Positions 27,165-37,687 are shown, counted from the stretch's first letter. The stretch: 64,000 bases of DNA from Shimazuella soli (GCF_022511585.1 NZ_JAKWBN010000006.1:1-64000); one strand, 5' to 3'. Program-made: numbers and translations. The notes: generated from the sequence alone by a model not told the origin.

Positions 27165-28559
27165 GTGAAGGAGAACCTAAACGCGGTTATTTTAGCAGCG
27201 GGCAAAGGCACTCGGATGAAATCAAAAAAGCATAAAGTTTTACATGAATTATGCGGGAAGCCAATGGTACACTATATCTTGGATACACTTGAAGATATGG
27301 GTACAACCCAAAAGTTAATGGTAATTGGTCACCTAGGAGAAACATTAGAAGAAGCGCTTGAAGGTAAAGTTACTTTTGTTAAACAAGAGGAGCAGTTAGG
27401 AACTGCTCATGCAGTCATGCAAACAGAAGAGTATCTTCAAGGGAAAGATGGTATTACGCTTGTTCTTAATGGAGATCATCCTTTATTCACAAAAGACACC
27501 TTACAGTCATTGATTGAAATTCACAAGCAAAAAGAAGCAGCTGCAACCGTATTGACCGCTGAATTAGCTGATCCTACGGGTTATGGTCGTGTCATTCGCC
27601 AAGCTGATGGCAGTGTTTCTCGAATTGTAGAGCACAAAGATGCTTCAGATGAAGAACGTGCTGTTCATGAAATTAATACAGGTACCTATTGTTTTCATAA
27701 CCAAAAATTGTTTGAAGCACTAAAATTAGTAAACAATAACAATGCACAAGGGGAATATTATCTTCCTGATGTGATTTCTATTTTACAAGAACAAGGGGAA
27801 GTTATTGCTGCATCCATGATGGAAGATGAAAAGGAAGCCATGGGTGTCAATGACCGTATCCAGCTAGCTGAAGCAGAATCCTATATGCAAGAGCGTATTA
27901 TTAGAAAGCACATGCAAGGTGGCGTAACCATTCACCATCCTTCCACTGTTACCATAGAAGCTGATGTAGAGATTGATGCAGACACAGAAGTATTTCCCGG
28001 GAGTTCATTGAAAGGGAATACAAAAATTGGAAGTGGCTGTATTATCGGTCCTGAAGCCGATCTGCAAGATGTTGTGGTAGCAGATGAGTCAAAAATCCGT
28101 TATAGTGTAATCGAAGATAGTGAAATAGGGAGAAATGTGACTATCGGGCCATACACATATATTCGCCCGAATACATCTTTGGCAGAAAATACAAAAGTAG
28201 GAGCTTTTGTAGATTTAAAAAATGCTCAGATAGGAAAAGGATCGAAAGTTTCCCATCTTGCATATGTAGGAGATTCTGAAATAGGGCAGAATGTAAATAT
28301 TGCCTGTGGTGTAGTTACGGTGAATTATGATGGTTTCACTAAACATAAGACCATTATCCAAGATGGTGCATTTATTGGATGTAATACAAATCTAGTCGCT
28401 CCTGTGACAGTTGAAGAGAAAGCTTATATTGCTGCTGGTTCAACGATTACTGAAGATGTACCTGCCGAAGCATTTGCTATTGCTAGACAGCGGCAAGTGA
28501 CCAAGACGGATTATGTTCCGAAGTTACGTAAAAAAATCAATAGACACAATTCATTATAG
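27165..28559 (+). CDS. glmU: Bifunctional GlmU
   Basis: Makes UDP-N-acetylglucosamine from glucosamine-1-phosphate: acetyltransferase then uridylyltransferase. The 464-aa protein has the N-terminal pyrophosphorylase domain (LAAGKGTRMKSK at residues 11-22, LNGDHPLFT near 100) and a C-terminal left-handed beta-helix with many hexapeptide repeats (from about 255, with the KNAQIGKGSKVSHLAYVGD catalytic region near 350). It starts with GTG 27165 after GGGGG; the order spoVG-glmU-prs matches Bacillus. prs follows after 16 bases. Confidence 0.97.
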   Translation: MKENLNAVILAAGKGTRMKSKKHKVLHELCGKPMVHYILDTLEDMGTTQKLMVIGHLGETLEEALEGKVTFVKQEEQLGTAHAVMQTEEYLQGKDGITLVLNGDHPLFTKDTLQSLIEIHKQKEAAATVLTAELADPTGYGRVIRQADGSVSRIVEHKDASDEERAVHEINTGTYCFHNQKLFEALKLVNNNNAQGEYYLPDVISILQEQGEVIAASMMEDEKEAMGVNDRIQLAEAESYMQERIIRKHMQGGVTIHHPSTVTIEADVEIDADTEVFPGSSLKGNTKIGSGCIIGPEADLQDVVVADESKIRYSVIEDSEIGRNVTIGPYTYIRPNTSLAENTKVGAFVDLKNAQIGKGSKVSHLAYVGDSEIGQNVNIACGVVTVNYDGFTKHKTIIQDGAFIGCNTNLVAPVTVEEKAYIAAGSTITEDVPAEAFAIARQRQVTKTDYVPKLRKKINRHNSL

Positions 28560-28575
28560 GTGGAGATAACGTAAA

Positions 28576-29523
28576 ATGTCCCAAGCAAACTCTCGTATAA
28601 AGGTTTTTAGCTGTAATTCCAATCCGCTGTTAGCACAAAAAATTTGTAATCACTTGGGTATTCCTTTGGGAGACGCTAAAGTGAACAAATTCAGTGATGG
28701 CGAAATTCATATCCAGTTAAATGAAACAGTTCGCGGTTTGGATGTATATGTTGTACAGTCTACTTGCGATCCAGTAAACCAACACTTGATGGAATTGCTT
28801 GTTATGGTGGATGCGTTAAAACGTGCATCTGCTGGTACGATAAATGTTGTTATTCCTTACTATGGATATGCTAGGCAAGATCGGAAAGCCCGTGCAAGAG
28901 ATCCGATCACAGCAAAATTGGTGGCTAACTTAATTGAGACAGCTGGAGCTGATCGTGTAATCGCAATGGATTTACATGCGACCCAGATTCAAGGATTTTT
29001 CAATATTCCAGTGGATCACCTGCTCGGTGTACCTATCTTGGGTAACTATTTTCAAGGTAAAAATTTAACGGATCTTGTTGTCGTGTCTCCTGACCATGGT
29101 GGTGTGATTCGTGCAAGACGTTTAGCAGAACGGCTGGAAGCACCACTCGCGATTATTGATAAACGACGTCCAGAGCCGAATGTATCTGAAGTGATGAGTA
29201 TTATTGGTAAAGTAGCTGGAAAAACAGCGATCATCATCGATGATATTATCGATACTGCTGGGACGATTGCGTTAGCAACAGAAGCGATTTTAGAACGCGG
29301 AGCCAAGGAAGTGTATGCTTGTTGTACACACCCTGTTTTATCTGGACCTGCACTGGAGCGTATTCAAAACTCAGGTATTAAACAGCTGATCGCTACTGAC
29401 ACGATTCCATTAAAACCAGAGAAAATGTTAGATAAAATCGAAGTTCTCTCTGTGGCGCCTGTAATTGGAGAAGCAATTTATCGAATCCACCATGAACAAT
29501 CGGTAAGTAAATTATTTGTATAG
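28576..29523 (+). CDS. prs: Ribose-phosphate pyrophosphokinase
   Basis: Makes PRPP from ribose-5-phosphate and ATP for nucleotide, His, Trp and NAD synthesis. The 315-aa protein shows [14 protein letters not shown] near residues 41-54, the [11 protein letters not shown] segment (about 135-145) and the PRPP-binding [13 protein letters not shown] (about 215-228), as in class I enzymes. It is co-transcribed with glmU. In B. subtilis ctc (a L25-type protein) comes next; here it is missing and pth follows. Confidence 0.97.
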   Translation: MSQANSRIKVFSCNSNPLLAQKICNHLGIPLGDAKVNKFSDGEIHIQLNETVRGLDVYVVQSTCDPVNQHLMELLVMVDALKRASAGTINVVIPYYGYARQDRKARARDPITAKLVANLIETAGADRVIAMDLHATQIQGFFNIPVDHLLGVPILGNYFQGKNLTDLVVVSPDHGGVIRARRLAERLEAPLAIIDKRRPEPNVSEVMSIIGKVAGKTAIIIDDIIDTAGTIALATEAILERGAKEVYACCTHPVLSGPALERIQNSGIKQLIATDTIPLKPEKMLDKIEVLSVAPVIGEAIYRIHHEQSVSKLFV

Positions 29524-29553
29524 GCGATTCTCACCGGTCGCCTTTTCCTTTTT
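29522..29553 (+). terminator. Weak terminator after prs
   Basis: AGGCGA (29522-29527) pairs with TCGCCT (29538-29543), followed by TTTTCCTTTTT. It overlaps the prs stop codon. Confidence 0.55.
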
Positions 29554-29565
29554 GAGGTGAGAGAG

Positions 29566-30141
29566 TTGAAAGTGATTGTTGGGCTTGGGAATCCTGGAAA
29601 AAAATACGAACTGACTAGACACAATATTGGTTTTTGGGCTGTAGATCAGCTTAGTGAAAAATGGAATATACTTTTTCAAAAAGAAAAATGGCACAGTGCT
29701 GTTGCAGAAGGCATTGTAAATGGAGAAAAAGTCTTTTTGTTAAAACCGCTGACTTATATGAATTTATCTGGAGAAGCTGTTGGTGCGGCAATGCGTTTTC
29801 TAAAACTTGCCCCTGAAGATTTGCTTGTTATTTTTGATGATATGGATATTCCTTTAGGGCAGTTACGTTTGCGGCAAAAAGGGAGTTCTGGAGGGCACAA
29901 TGGGATGAAATCGATTATTTCCCATTTAGGAACAGATCAATTTAATCGTATTAAGATAGGTATTGATCGACCACCTGCTGGAATGAAAGTAGTGGACTAT
30001 GTCCTAGAACCTTTTTCAGAAATAGATCATCTTGTTGCAGCAGATGCAGCAATTGCTGCTGCAAATGCGACAAATGAATGGTTGAAGAATGATTTCCTCA
30101 TAGCGATGAATAAGTATAATGGAGCAGTACCTAGGCTATAA
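29566..30141 (+). CDS. pth: Peptidyl-tRNA hydrolase
   Basis: Releases peptides from stalled peptidyl-tRNA (SpoVC in B. subtilis). The 191-aa protein shows VGLGNPGKKYELTRHNIGF (residues about 4-22) with the catalytic His in TRHN, the LLKPLTYMNLSG segment (about 62-73) and IFDDMDIPLGQLRLR (about 89-103). TTG 29566 has GAGGTGA five bases upstream and fits the family start (MKVIVGLGNPG); an in-frame GTG at 29557 lies inside the ribosome site. The SigF-type promoter of fin lies within its last codons. Confidence 0.95.
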   Translation: MKVIVGLGNPGKKYELTRHNIGFWAVDQLSEKWNILFQKEKWHSAVAEGIVNGEKVFLLKPLTYMNLSGEAVGAAMRFLKLAPEDLLVIFDDMDIPLGQLRLRQKGSSGGHNGMKSIISHLGTDQFNRIKIGIDRPPAGMKVVDYVLEPFSEIDHLVAADAAIAAANATNEWLKNDFLIAMNKYNGAVPRL

Positions 30142-30143
30142 TA
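30114..30143 (+). promoter_or_regulatory. SigF-type promoter of fin, inside pth 3' end
   Basis: GTATA (30114-30118), a 15-base spacer and GGCTATAATA (30134-30143). The -35 is a perfect GYATA; the -10 matches GGNRANAMTR at nine of ten positions. The expected start point is about 25 bases before the fin ATG. fin is SigF-dependent in B. subtilis. Confidence 0.65.
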
Positions 30144-30174
30144 AGAATGACTCTTTAGAAAGGGAGGCATTCTC

Positions 30175-30402
30175 ATGGTAGAGTATGTCTGCCGCTTTTG
30201 CCACTCATCGCTTGGTAAATTGAATAATTCTGTATATTCAGAAGCGGAACTAGGTCTCGATCAGTTGACCTCAGAAGAACGAGAAGATATAATTATCCAT
30301 GACACAAATGGTCAGATGCAAGTTCGAGTAGTTTGCGAAAACTGCGAACATATCTTAAACCATTACCCGGAACGTTCCCTTCTACCATCACTGTATCATT
30401 AA
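30175..30402 (+). CDS. fin: Anti-SigF factor Fin
   Basis: A 75-aa inhibitor of SigF (YabK family), made in the forespore to help the switch from SigF to SigG. Zinc ligands are visible as C-R-F-C (residues 6-9) and C-E-N-C (about 54-57), with the family's EERDDIIxxD-like segment between them (EEREDIIIHD). It has AAAGGGAGG before the ATG. It sits between pth and mfd, as in B. subtilis, and has its own SigF-type promoter. With gin it gives this window both known small forespore sigma inhibitors. Confidence 0.9.
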   Translation: MVEYVCRFCHSSLGKLNNSVYSEAELGLDQLTSEEREDIIIHDTNGQMQVRVVCENCEHILNHYPERSLLPSLYH

Positions 30403-30478
30403 TACAAATTGCATGGAGAAGCATAGCCTTGGCACATATTGCTGAGGCTTCTTTTGTATAGGGGAGAAGGAGGATAAC

Positions 30479-33400
30479 TTGGAACCGCTTACGAATCTAT
30501 TTGAACAAGATAAAGATGTTCAGTCTATTCTTCATGGACTAGATACTGGACTTCGTGAACAATTAGCTACAGGTTTAACAGGATCTGCGCGCATGATTTT
30601 TGTTGCCACTATATACCAGAAAACAGGTCGTTCATGTGTGGTAGTAACACATAATATGAACCAAGCTCAAAAAGCTGCGGATGATTTGAGTGAACTTTTA
30701 TCAAAAGAAGAAGTATTGTTGTATCCCGCAGACGAGTTGATAACGACAGAAATAGCACTGGCTAGTCCTGAAACACTGGGTAACCGAATTGATGTTATCA
30801 CTCGTTTAACCTCTGGTTTTTCAGGGGTATTTGTTGTGCCTTTCTCAGGACTTCGTAAAATATTCCCACCTAAATCAATGTGGAAAAAATATGCTATACA
30901 CCTAAATGTAGGGGACTCCTACCCGATTGAAAACTTATCCAATAAATTAGTGCATATGGGATATGAAAGAGTAGATATGGTGGAGAAGAGCGGGGAATTT
31001 TCTGTCCGTGGAGGAATTGTAGATATTTACCCAGTAACTTTTGAACAACCAATCCGTATAGAATGGTTTGATGATGAGGTTGATTCCATTCGTCCATTTT
31101 CGGTAGCAGATCAACGCTCGACAGACAAATTACTCTCTGTGACTCTTCCTCCAGCAAAAGAACTGTTTGCTGACAGCGAGCTTTTATATCAAGCAGGAGA
31201 GCATGTCCAGAACTTATTGACGGAGAGATTACAAAAGACAAAAGATCCGACATTAAAGGAGAAATTGCAAAGCAGTATCGGTTGGGATATTGAACAGTTG
31301 CAATCTGGACTTTATTTTACGGGAATTTACAAATATATATCGCAAATATATCCTCAAGGCGAGAGTATTTTAAACTTTTTGCCAACTGACTCTATTCTTG
31401 TCCTCGATGAACCCGCTCGAATTCAAGAGACAGCTAAGCAGTTGGAAAGAGAAGAAGCAGAATGGCAAACTGCATTATTAGAGCAAGGGGAAATGCTGCC
31501 TTCCCTCAAGTTGTCGTATACAGTTGAGGAAGTTTCTAGATCAAATCATCAGAAAATATATTTATCTTTATTTATGCGCCAATTAACGCACATGCAAGCA
31601 CATAATATCGTGCAGTTTATGTGCCGCAGTATGCAGCAGTTTCATAGCCAAATGCATGTGTTAAAAGCGGAGTTAGAAAGATTGATAAAAGCGAGATATA
31701 CGATTTTATTTACGGCAAGTACAGAGGAACGATTATTACGTTTGATTCGTGTGCTGCAAGACTATGGAATGGAAGTCAGTCGTGCAACTGATAATGCTTA
31801 TCTGCCAGCTGGGAAACCAGTAGTACGCGTATCTGCCTTATTAAATGGTTTTGAAATGAGCAGTAACAAATTAGCTGTGATTACAGAAGGGGAAGTATTT
31901 ACCCAAAAGCAACGGAGAATCCGTCGTTCAAATAAACTCGACCATGCAGAAAAAATAAAAGACTATCAAGAACTAAAACCAGGCGACTATGTTGTTCATG
32001 TCAATCACGGTATTGGTAAATACCTCGGAATCGAAACGTTAAATGTCGCAGGTTTACACAAAGATTATTTGCATATTCAGTATGCAGGTAACGATAAGTT
32101 GTATGTTCCAGTAGAACAAATTGACCAAGTACAAAAATATGTGGGCAGCGAAGAAAAGATCCCTAAAGTTTATAGCTTGGGTGGCAGTGAATGGAGTAAA
32201 GTAAAAAACAAAGTTCGTACTGCTGTAGTTGATATTGCTCAAGACCTGATCAAACTCTACGCGAAGCGTCAAGAAGCTAGAGGTTATGCTTTTCATGATG
32301 ATACGCCTTTTCAGCGAGAGTTTGAAGCTATGTTTCCTTATGAAGAAACGCCTGATCAATTGCGCTCGATAGAGGAAATCAAAAAAGATATGGAAAAAAG
32401 CCAGCCAATGGACCGTCTTTTGTGTGGAGATGTAGGTTATGGGAAGACCGAAGTAGCAGTTCGTGCGGCATTTAAGGCGATCATGGACGGAAAACAAGTT
32501 GCTGTATTAGTGCCAACAACGATCTTAGCTCAGCAGCACTATGAAACTTTTCGAGAGCGTTTTGCAGATTTCCCAATTGAAGTCCATGTTCTTAACCGTT
32601 TCCGCAGCCGCAAGGAGCAAAAAGAAACAATCGAAGGATTAAAAGAGGGATCTGTTGATATCGTGATCGGGACTCACCGTGTCTTATCAAAAGATCTTGG
32701 TTTCCGTGATCTAGGGCTGTTGATTATCGATGAAGAACAACGCTTTGGTGTAAAGCACAAAGAACGAATCAAAGAACTAAAAACGAATATTGATGTGTTA
32801 ACTTTGACAGCTACACCTATTCCTCGTACCCTTCATATGGCTATGATGGGTGTACGTGATTTATCAGTCATTGAAACACCTCCAGAAAATAGATTCCCTG
32901 TACAAACTTATGTCATTGAATATTCTGCTGCATTAGTGCGAGAAGCAATTGAACGGGAATTGTCCCGTGGTGGACAGGTATATTTTCTATACAATCAAGT
33001 TAACAACATTGACCGTATGGCAGATCAGATTCGTATGTTAGTACCTGAAGCTAAAATTGCTGTAGCTCATGGACAAATGGTCGATACGGAGCTGGAACGT
33101 GTTATGCTTGACTTTTTGGATGGTGAATATGACGTCCTAGTTAGTACAACGATTATCGAAACAGGGGTAGATATCCCTAATGTAAACACATTAATTATAT
33201 ATGATGCGGATAAGATGGGACTTTCTCAGTTGTATCAGCTTAGAGGAAGAGTTGGACGATCCAATCGGATTGCTTATGCTTATTTTACTTATCAAAGAGA
33301 TAAGGTATTGTCAGAAACAGCAGAAAAACGCCTTCAAGCTATCAAGGAGTTTACGGAATTAGGTTCAGGATTTAAAATTGCGATGCGTGACTTATCTATT

Positions 33401-34024
33401 CGTGGTGCGGGTAATCTGCTTGGAGCAGAGCAACATGGGCATATTGCGACAGTTGGTTTTGAGATGTACAGCCAAATGTTAAAAGAAGCTGTAGTAGAAT
33501 TGCAGCAAGGAGTAACAGAGACGAAAGAAGTAACAGAACCACAGCTAGACCTCAATGTAGATGCTTATCTGCCCAGCGAGTATATTACAGATGAGAAACA
33601 AAAAATTGAGCTGTATAAAAAAATTAGAAGCCTCCAGACTTTGGAGCAAGTTGCTGATTTAGAAGAAGAAATGGAAGATCGTTTTGGTGATCTGCCTGAT
33701 CCTGTTCAAAACCTGCTTCGGGTCGCAAAACTTCGTGCGTATGCATTGAAGTATGGAATAGAAACAATGGAGGAAAAAGGGTCAGAAATTCATGTCACCA
33801 TGCGTGTTGAAGAAAATACAAGAATCAATGGGCAAGCACTTTTCAAGTTAGCTCATCAATTTCCTGGTCGAGTACGTTTGGTCTCTGGTAAACATGTTGG
33901 TATGATATTCAAGAAGACAGGGCTTACTCCGAAGGCGATATTGGAGATGATGGATAGTTTTTTCAAGCAGTATGAACAAGTATTAAAAGGACAAGGAGCG
34001 GTTCAGAGTGCAACGATCGACTAA
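30479..34024 (+). CDS. mfd: Transcription-repair coupling factor Mfd
   Basis: A 1181-aa DNA translocase that removes RNA polymerase stalled at lesions and recruits UvrA. In order: UvrB-like N-terminal region (domains 1-2, to about 350), CarD-like RNA polymerase interaction domain (about 495-570, [16 protein letters not shown]), RecG-like motor with GDVGYGKTE (Walker A, about 648), DEEQRFG (about 749), and TRCF C-terminal domain (about 1010-1150). TTG 30479 follows AAGGAGGAT at good spacing. It is full length. The next gene overlaps it by 17 bases. Confidence 0.97.
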   Translation: MEPLTNLFEQDKDVQSILHGLDTGLREQLATGLTGSARMIFVATIYQKTGRSCVVVTHNMNQAQKAADDLSELLSKEEVLLYPADELITTEIALASPETLGNRIDVITRLTSGFSGVFVVPFSGLRKIFPPKSMWKKYAIHLNVGDSYPIENLSNKLVHMGYERVDMVEKSGEFSVRGGIVDIYPVTFEQPIRIEWFDDEVDSIRPFSVADQRSTDKLLSVTLPPAKELFADSELLYQAGEHVQNLLTERLQKTKDPTLKEKLQSSIGWDIEQLQSGLYFTGIYKYISQIYPQGESILNFLPTDSILVLDEPARIQETAKQLEREEAEWQTALLEQGEMLPSLKLSYTVEEVSRSNHQKIYLSLFMRQLTHMQAHNIVQFMCRSMQQFHSQMHVLKAELERLIKARYTILFTASTEERLLRLIRVLQDYGMEVSRATDNAYLPAGKPVVRVSALLNGFEMSSNKLAVITEGEVFTQKQRRIRRSNKLDHAEKIKDYQELKPGDYVVHVNHGIGKYLGIETLNVAGLHKDYLHIQYAGNDKLYVPVEQIDQVQKYVGSEEKIPKVYSLGGSEWSKVKNKVRTAVVDIAQDLIKLYAKRQEARGYAFHDDTPFQREFEAMFPYEETPDQLRSIEEIKKDMEKSQPMDRLLCGDVGYGKTEVAVRAAFKAIMDGKQVAVLVPTTILAQQHYETFRERFADFPIEVHVLNRFRSRKEQKETIEGLKEGSVDIVIGTHRVLSKDLGFRDLGLLIIDEEQRFGVKHKERIKELKTNIDVLTLTATPIPRTLHMAMMGVRDLSVIETPPENRFPVQTYVIEYSAALVREAIERELSRGGQVYFLYNQVNNIDRMADQIRMLVPEAKIAVAHGQMVDTELERVMLDFLDGEYDVLVSTTIIETGVDIPNVNTLIIYDADKMGLSQLYQLRGRVGRSNRIAYAYFTYQRDKVLSETAEKRLQAIKEFTELGSGFKIAMRDLSIRGAGNLLGAEQHGHIATVGFEMYSQMLKEAVVELQQGVTETKEVTEPQLDLNVDAYLPSEYITDEKQKIELYKKIRSLQTLEQVADLEEEMEDRFGDLPDPVQNLLRVAKLRAYALKYGIETMEEKGSEIHVTMRVEENTRINGQALFKLAHQFPGRVRLVSGKHVGMIFKKTGLTPKAILEMMDSFFKQYEQVLKGQGAVQSATID

Positions 34025-35033
34025 ATGGATAGCAGGCAGTGTCGCCGTGATTTTGGTAATAGGAAGTATCGTTATGGGGACAACTGCCTATTGGCAATCA
34101 AACAACAAAACGAATAATGCAAATACGCAGCAACAAGCAACAACCAAACCTTTAGACACTTCCAGCCAGAAAATAGCGGGTGAATATAAAGGTGGAAAAG
34201 TGACCGAAGGGGAGTTAAATGCTTATATCAATATTAACTCCTTCTTTGATCCTCAATTGGCAGCCCTTTTCTCGACTACAGATGCATCTGCTGCTGGGCA
34301 GCAAAAACAAACTCGTCAAGAGATTGCAAAAGTATACTTAACCAAAAAATACATAGCTGGCTTGCAAAAAGTAACACCCGCTGAGCAAAAGACGATTGAT
34401 CAACAAGGAAAAGAACTAGAGAAGCAAGTAATCGAGTACAGCAAAATGATGGGGCAGAATACCAAAATTGCGAACATCCAACAAGCTATTGCTGGAAAGG
34501 GTTTTACCCAAAATCAATTGATACAGGTAGCAGAGCAAGACGCTAAAGTGGATTTGTATTTAGGAAAGCAAATTGAAAACAGTACGTATGAGCGAGTAAA
34601 ACTGCGGCATGTGCTTATTTCTTTTACTCAACCAGGAACGCAGGCTGGGCAAGGACAAACCAATCGCACAGAAGAAGAAGCAAAAAAACGTGCTTTAGAA
34701 GTAAAGCAAAAACTCGAAGCTGGCGGTGATTTTGACAAACTGGCGAAAGAGTACTCGGATGACCCAGGTTCCAAAGATAAAGGTGGATTGTATGATTCTG
34801 ATGTAAGTGGATTTGTACCAGCGTTTGCTAATGCTGCTAAGACACTTCCTATTGGCAAAATCAGTGATCCAATTAAAACGGAGTACGGGTTCCATGTGAT
34901 GAAGGTAGAAGCAAGAACACAAGAAAAAGTAAAAGATGCACCGAAAGATCAACTAGAACAAATCCAAAACTCAAAGAAACAAGAAGTATTTAGCAACATT
35001 GAAAAAGAAATAGGAGTAAAATTATACATATAA
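34008..35033 (+). CDS. Membrane-anchored peptidyl-prolyl isomerase (SurA/PrsA-like)
   Basis: A 341-aa extracytoplasmic foldase. Residues 7-29 form an N-terminal membrane segment without a lipobox cysteine, then a Gln/Thr/Asn-rich linker, a SurA N-like helical region (about 50-185) and a PpiC parvulin domain (about 198-305) with LRHVLISF, DPGSKDKGGLYDSD and YGFHVMKVE motifs. GTG 34008 lies 9 bases from AAGGAG and overlaps the mfd end. It differs from lipoprotein PrsA by its anchor. B. subtilis has spoVT directly after mfd, so this gene is an insertion at that place. Confidence 0.88.
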   Translation: MQRSTKWIAGSVAVILVIGSIVMGTTAYWQSNNKTNNANTQQQATTKPLDTSSQKIAGEYKGGKVTEGELNAYININSFFDPQLAALFSTTDASAAGQQKQTRQEIAKVYLTKKYIAGLQKVTPAEQKTIDQQGKELEKQVIEYSKMMGQNTKIANIQQAIAGKGFTQNQLIQVAEQDAKVDLYLGKQIENSTYERVKLRHVLISFTQPGTQAGQGQTNRTEEEAKKRALEVKQKLEAGGDFDKLAKEYSDDPGSKDKGGLYDSDVSGFVPAFANAAKTLPIGKISDPIKTEYGFHVMKVEARTQEKVKDAPKDQLEQIQNSKKQEVFSNIEKEIGVKLYI

Positions 35034-35060
35034 GGGGGGATTTTATCCTCTCTTTTTTTT
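35033..35060 (+). terminator. Intrinsic terminator after the PPIase gene
   Basis: AGGGGGGAT (35033-35041) pairs with ATCCTCTCT (35045-35053) with two wobble pairs, followed by T-run to 35060. Confidence 0.75.
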
Positions 35061-35091
35061 GTCTTCTCCAAATGAAATTATTTTATTCCCC

Positions 35092-35121
35092 GCATAAGAT
35101 GTTCCCAGCAGATTCATACTA
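35092..35121 (+). promoter_or_regulatory. SigG promoter of spoVT
   Basis: GCATA (35092-35096), an 18-base spacer and CATACTA (35115-35121). Both elements are perfect matches to the SigG consensus (GHATR and CATNHTA), 48 bases before spoVT. spoVT is SigG-controlled in B. subtilis. Confidence 0.75.
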
Positions 35122-35168
35122 TGGTTTATAAGACCAAAAGAACCAAGGAGTAAAGAACGGAGGAAATC

Positions 35169-35717
35169 ATGACAATGAAAGCAACTGGCATCGTCCGTCG
35201 TATCGATGACCTTGGACGTGTAGTTATCCCAAAGGAGATTCGGCGGACACTTCGCATTCGTGAAGGAGATCCTTTAGAAATATTTGTAGATAGAGATGGT
35301 GAAGTCATTTTAAAGAAATATTCTCCTATTGGCGAACTAAGTGACTTTGCTCAAGAATATGCAGAAGCACTATATGAAAATATACAACAGACTGTTATCG
35401 TCTGTGACCGTGATAGTGTTATAGCTATAGCAGGGGGCTCCAAAAAAGAATATATGGAAAAATCCATTAGCAGTATGATAGAGACTTCTATGGAGTCCCG
35501 TCGCCCTCAGCACGAGTACAATGGTGGAATTGCGGAGATCATTAAAGGCAGTCCTGAGGAATATGCATCTTATATCGTTGTTCCGATTAATGCCGGCGGC
35601 GACCCGATCGGTGCAGTCGTTATTATATCTAAAAAAGATGGTTCCAAATTAGGTGAGTTAGAAAGTAAATTAGCAAGTACTGCTGCCACATTTCTGGGAA
35701 AACAGATGGAAAACTAA
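35169..35717 (+). CDS. spoVT: Forespore regulator SpoVT
   Basis: A 182-aa transcription regulator of SigG-dependent genes. Residues 3-55 are an AbrB-type swapped-hairpin DNA-binding domain (ATGIVRRIDDLGRVVIPKE then RREGDPLEIFVDRDGE-like), followed by a GAF-like domain (about 60-180; IQQTVIVCDRDSV, GDPIGAVVIISKK). The start ATG 35169 has GGAGG five bases upstream; ATG 35175 fits the B. subtilis N-terminus (MKATG) but is 11 bases away, so either could be used. A perfect SigG-type promoter lies upstream. Confidence 0.95.
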   Translation: MTMKATGIVRRIDDLGRVVIPKEIRRTLRIREGDPLEIFVDRDGEVILKKYSPIGELSDFAQEYAEALYENIQQTVIVCDRDSVIAIAGGSKKEYMEKSISSMIETSMESRRPQHEYNGGIAEIIKGSPEEYASYIVVPINAGGDPIGAVVIISKKDGSKLGELESKLASTAATFLGKQMEN

Positions 35718-35790
35718 GACAAGTACGTTTTTGTCTACATATGTGCTCTGGTTTCGTTCTTATTATCTATTTTGTGTCGTCACAAAAATC

Positions 35791-35822
35791 AACGGCGGTG
35801 TTCCTTAAGGAACATCGCCGTT
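35791..35822. terminator. Hairpin after spoVT
   Basis: AACGGCGGTGTTCC pairs with GGAACATCGCCGTT (one wobble) around TTAA. The + strand lacks a T-run; on the minus strand GATTTTTG follows. It could end spoVT or simply be a stable structure. The rest of the gap, 35823-36103, shows no gene or clear signal. Confidence 0.5.
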
Positions 35823-36103
35823 CTGCTGTTACTCTTTGGTATAGAACCGGCTGAAGGATAAATGAAAAATGACTTGAAGTGTCAGGTCATCCATGTATTT
35901 CGATCATCAGGAAGGACTACCAATCTTACCCGTAAATTTAGAGAGTTTACCTTGAATCACAGGATGACACACTAGAGTAAAGTATAACTATTGGGAACAA
36001 TTAGTCTATACATGCAGAAAGGTTGGAATTCTGATATATTAGTATGGTTCTTTCTTCATTTATCAAATTTTAGCTGTACCATGTAGAAGCAGGTGTTTGG
36101 ATA

Positions 36104-37687
36104 TTGGAAAAAATACAGCGTTCTTTTTTAACCGGTGCTTTCATTCTCAGTATTGCAACCATGATTTGCCGATTTTTAGGAGCAGTCTATCGCATCCCAT
36201 ACCAAAACATCACAGGTAACGAGGGGATGTATGTTTATAGTCAAGTATATCCGCTTTACAGCGTCTTATTGCTTTTAGCAACAGCTGGTTTCCCCTTAGC
36301 TATATCGAAATTAGTATCAGAGCGAATTGCCAAAGAAGATTGGGTTGGAGTGAAACAGATTCATCGCGTTTCGATGGCAGTTTTGTTTGTGCTAGGGAGT
36401 ATTGCTTTTCTCATTTTATATTTTGGTGCGCCATGGATAGCAACTTGGATGGGAAGCAGACAGCTTCTTACTTTACCTATTCAATCTGTTTCCTTTGCAC
36501 TGCTGATCATCCCATTTACTGCATCTTTGCGAGGAGTATACCAAGGACAACAAGAAATGATTCCTTCGGCTGTTTCCCAAGTTTCGGAGCAGTTGGTTCG
36601 AGTTATTACCATATTGGCTTGTGCTTGGTATGCAATGAGTTCAGGATTAGGCGTTGTATATGCAGGTGCAGGCGCAATTTTTGGTGCGACAACTGGAGCC
36701 TTTATAGCTGTCCTGGTATTAGTTTTGTTTCGCAGGAAAAGCAGAGGCTTTGAGACTATGAATACAAGCGGTTCTAGTTATTCCGTTTCTCATACAGATG
36801 TTATTCGAGCCTTATTTGCAATCTCTTTGCCGATCTGTATTAATTCCCTTCTCTATCCTTTATTTGGACTTGTAGATTCATTTACAATTGCTAATTTTTT
36901 AGCGGATGCGCATTGGAGTGTTACCTTGGCTATTAATGAAAAAGGGATTTATGATCGAGGCGGGCCTTTATTGCAATTTGCCGCTTTTTTTGCCACAGGT
37001 ATTGCCCTTTCCATTGTTCCTGCAATGACCATTGCTAAACAACGGGGACAGACAGAAGAAGTGGAAAAACGAGCAAATATAGCAGTGCGTTTGACATGGA
37101 TGTTGGGATTGCCGTCTTCTATAGGTCTAGCAATTGTAGCAATGCCAACCAATGTTATGCTGTTTAAAGATGCGGCCGGATCAGATGCGTTATTAATTTT
37201 ATCGTTTTCGACTATCTTTGTAACACTTTCCGTGACGTCTGCCGGTATCTTGCAAGGTCTAGGTCGTGTCATCCTACCCGCTGTTACCATTGTGATTGCA
37301 GTTATCGTTAAATGGGTATGCAACTTCCTCCTCATCCCAATCTGGGATATAAATGGAGCTGCACTTGCTACTGTCCTTGCCTATGCGATCAGTGCGGGTT
37401 TGAACCTTTGGGTGTTAAAAAGATCTATTCCATCGATTCGTACACCATGGATGAAACTACTGCTAGCAAATGGTCTTTTGGCATGTGCTGCTTTGGTGAT
37501 GAAAACAGGCTTACTCTGGGTTACTTCAGGTCTAGACAGTGAGCGTCTCGCTATGAGCCTCACATGCCTAGGTTCTGTCCTAGCAGGAGTGATCGTATAT
37601 CTTTGGGCGATCCTTCGTTTTAAGTTGCTTGCGGAAGAGGAGTTAGCTATGGTTCCAAAGTTGGGGAAATGGTTAGGGAAGAAATAA
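36104..37687 (+). CDS. SpoVB/YabM-like polysaccharide flippase (MATE/MOP family)
   Basis: A 527-aa membrane protein with about 14 hydrophobic segments, of the polysaccharide transport (PST/MurJ-SpoVB) branch of the MOP superfamily. Family pieces are RFLGAVYRIPYQNITGNEGMY (pieces near residues 23-43) and GNEGMYVYSQVYPLY. YabM of B. subtilis holds the same place after spoVT. The probable role is movement of lipid-linked cell wall or spore polysaccharide intermediates. TTG 36104 is the start, with a weak AGGTG upstream. mazG should follow; a 2-kb accessory insertion lies between. Confidence 0.85.
   Translation: MEKIQRSFLTGAFILSIATMICRFLGAVYRIPYQNITGNEGMYVYSQVYPLYSVLLLLATAGFPLAISKLVSERIAKEDWVGVKQIHRVSMAVLFVLGSIAFLILYFGAPWIATWMGSRQLLTLPIQSVSFALLIIPFTASLRGVYQGQQEMIPSAVSQVSEQLVRVITILACAWYAMSSGLGVVYAGAGAIFGATTGAFIAVLVLVLFRRKSRGFETMNTSGSSYSVSHTDVIRALFAISLPICINSLLYPLFGLVDSFTIANFLADAHWSVTLAINEKGIYDRGGPLLQFAAFFATGIALSIVPAMTIAKQRGQTEEVEKRANIAVRLTWMLGLPSSIGLAIVAMPTNVMLFKDAAGSDALLILSFSTIFVTLSVTSAGILQGLGRVILPAVTIVIAVIVKWVCNFLLIPIWDINGAALATVLAYAISAGLNLWVLKRSIPSIRTPWMKLLLANGLLACAALVMKTGLLWVTSGLDSERLAMSLTCLGSVLAGVIVYLWAILRFKLLAEEELAMVPKLGKWLGKK

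Noticed and set aside
32054-32497. 147-codon minus-strand frame inside mfd
   Set aside because: Overlaps the conserved motor domain of mfd; no ribosome site.
35823-36103. Short ATG frames in the spoVT-yabM gap
   Set aside because: All are under 25 codons without convincing ribosome sites.
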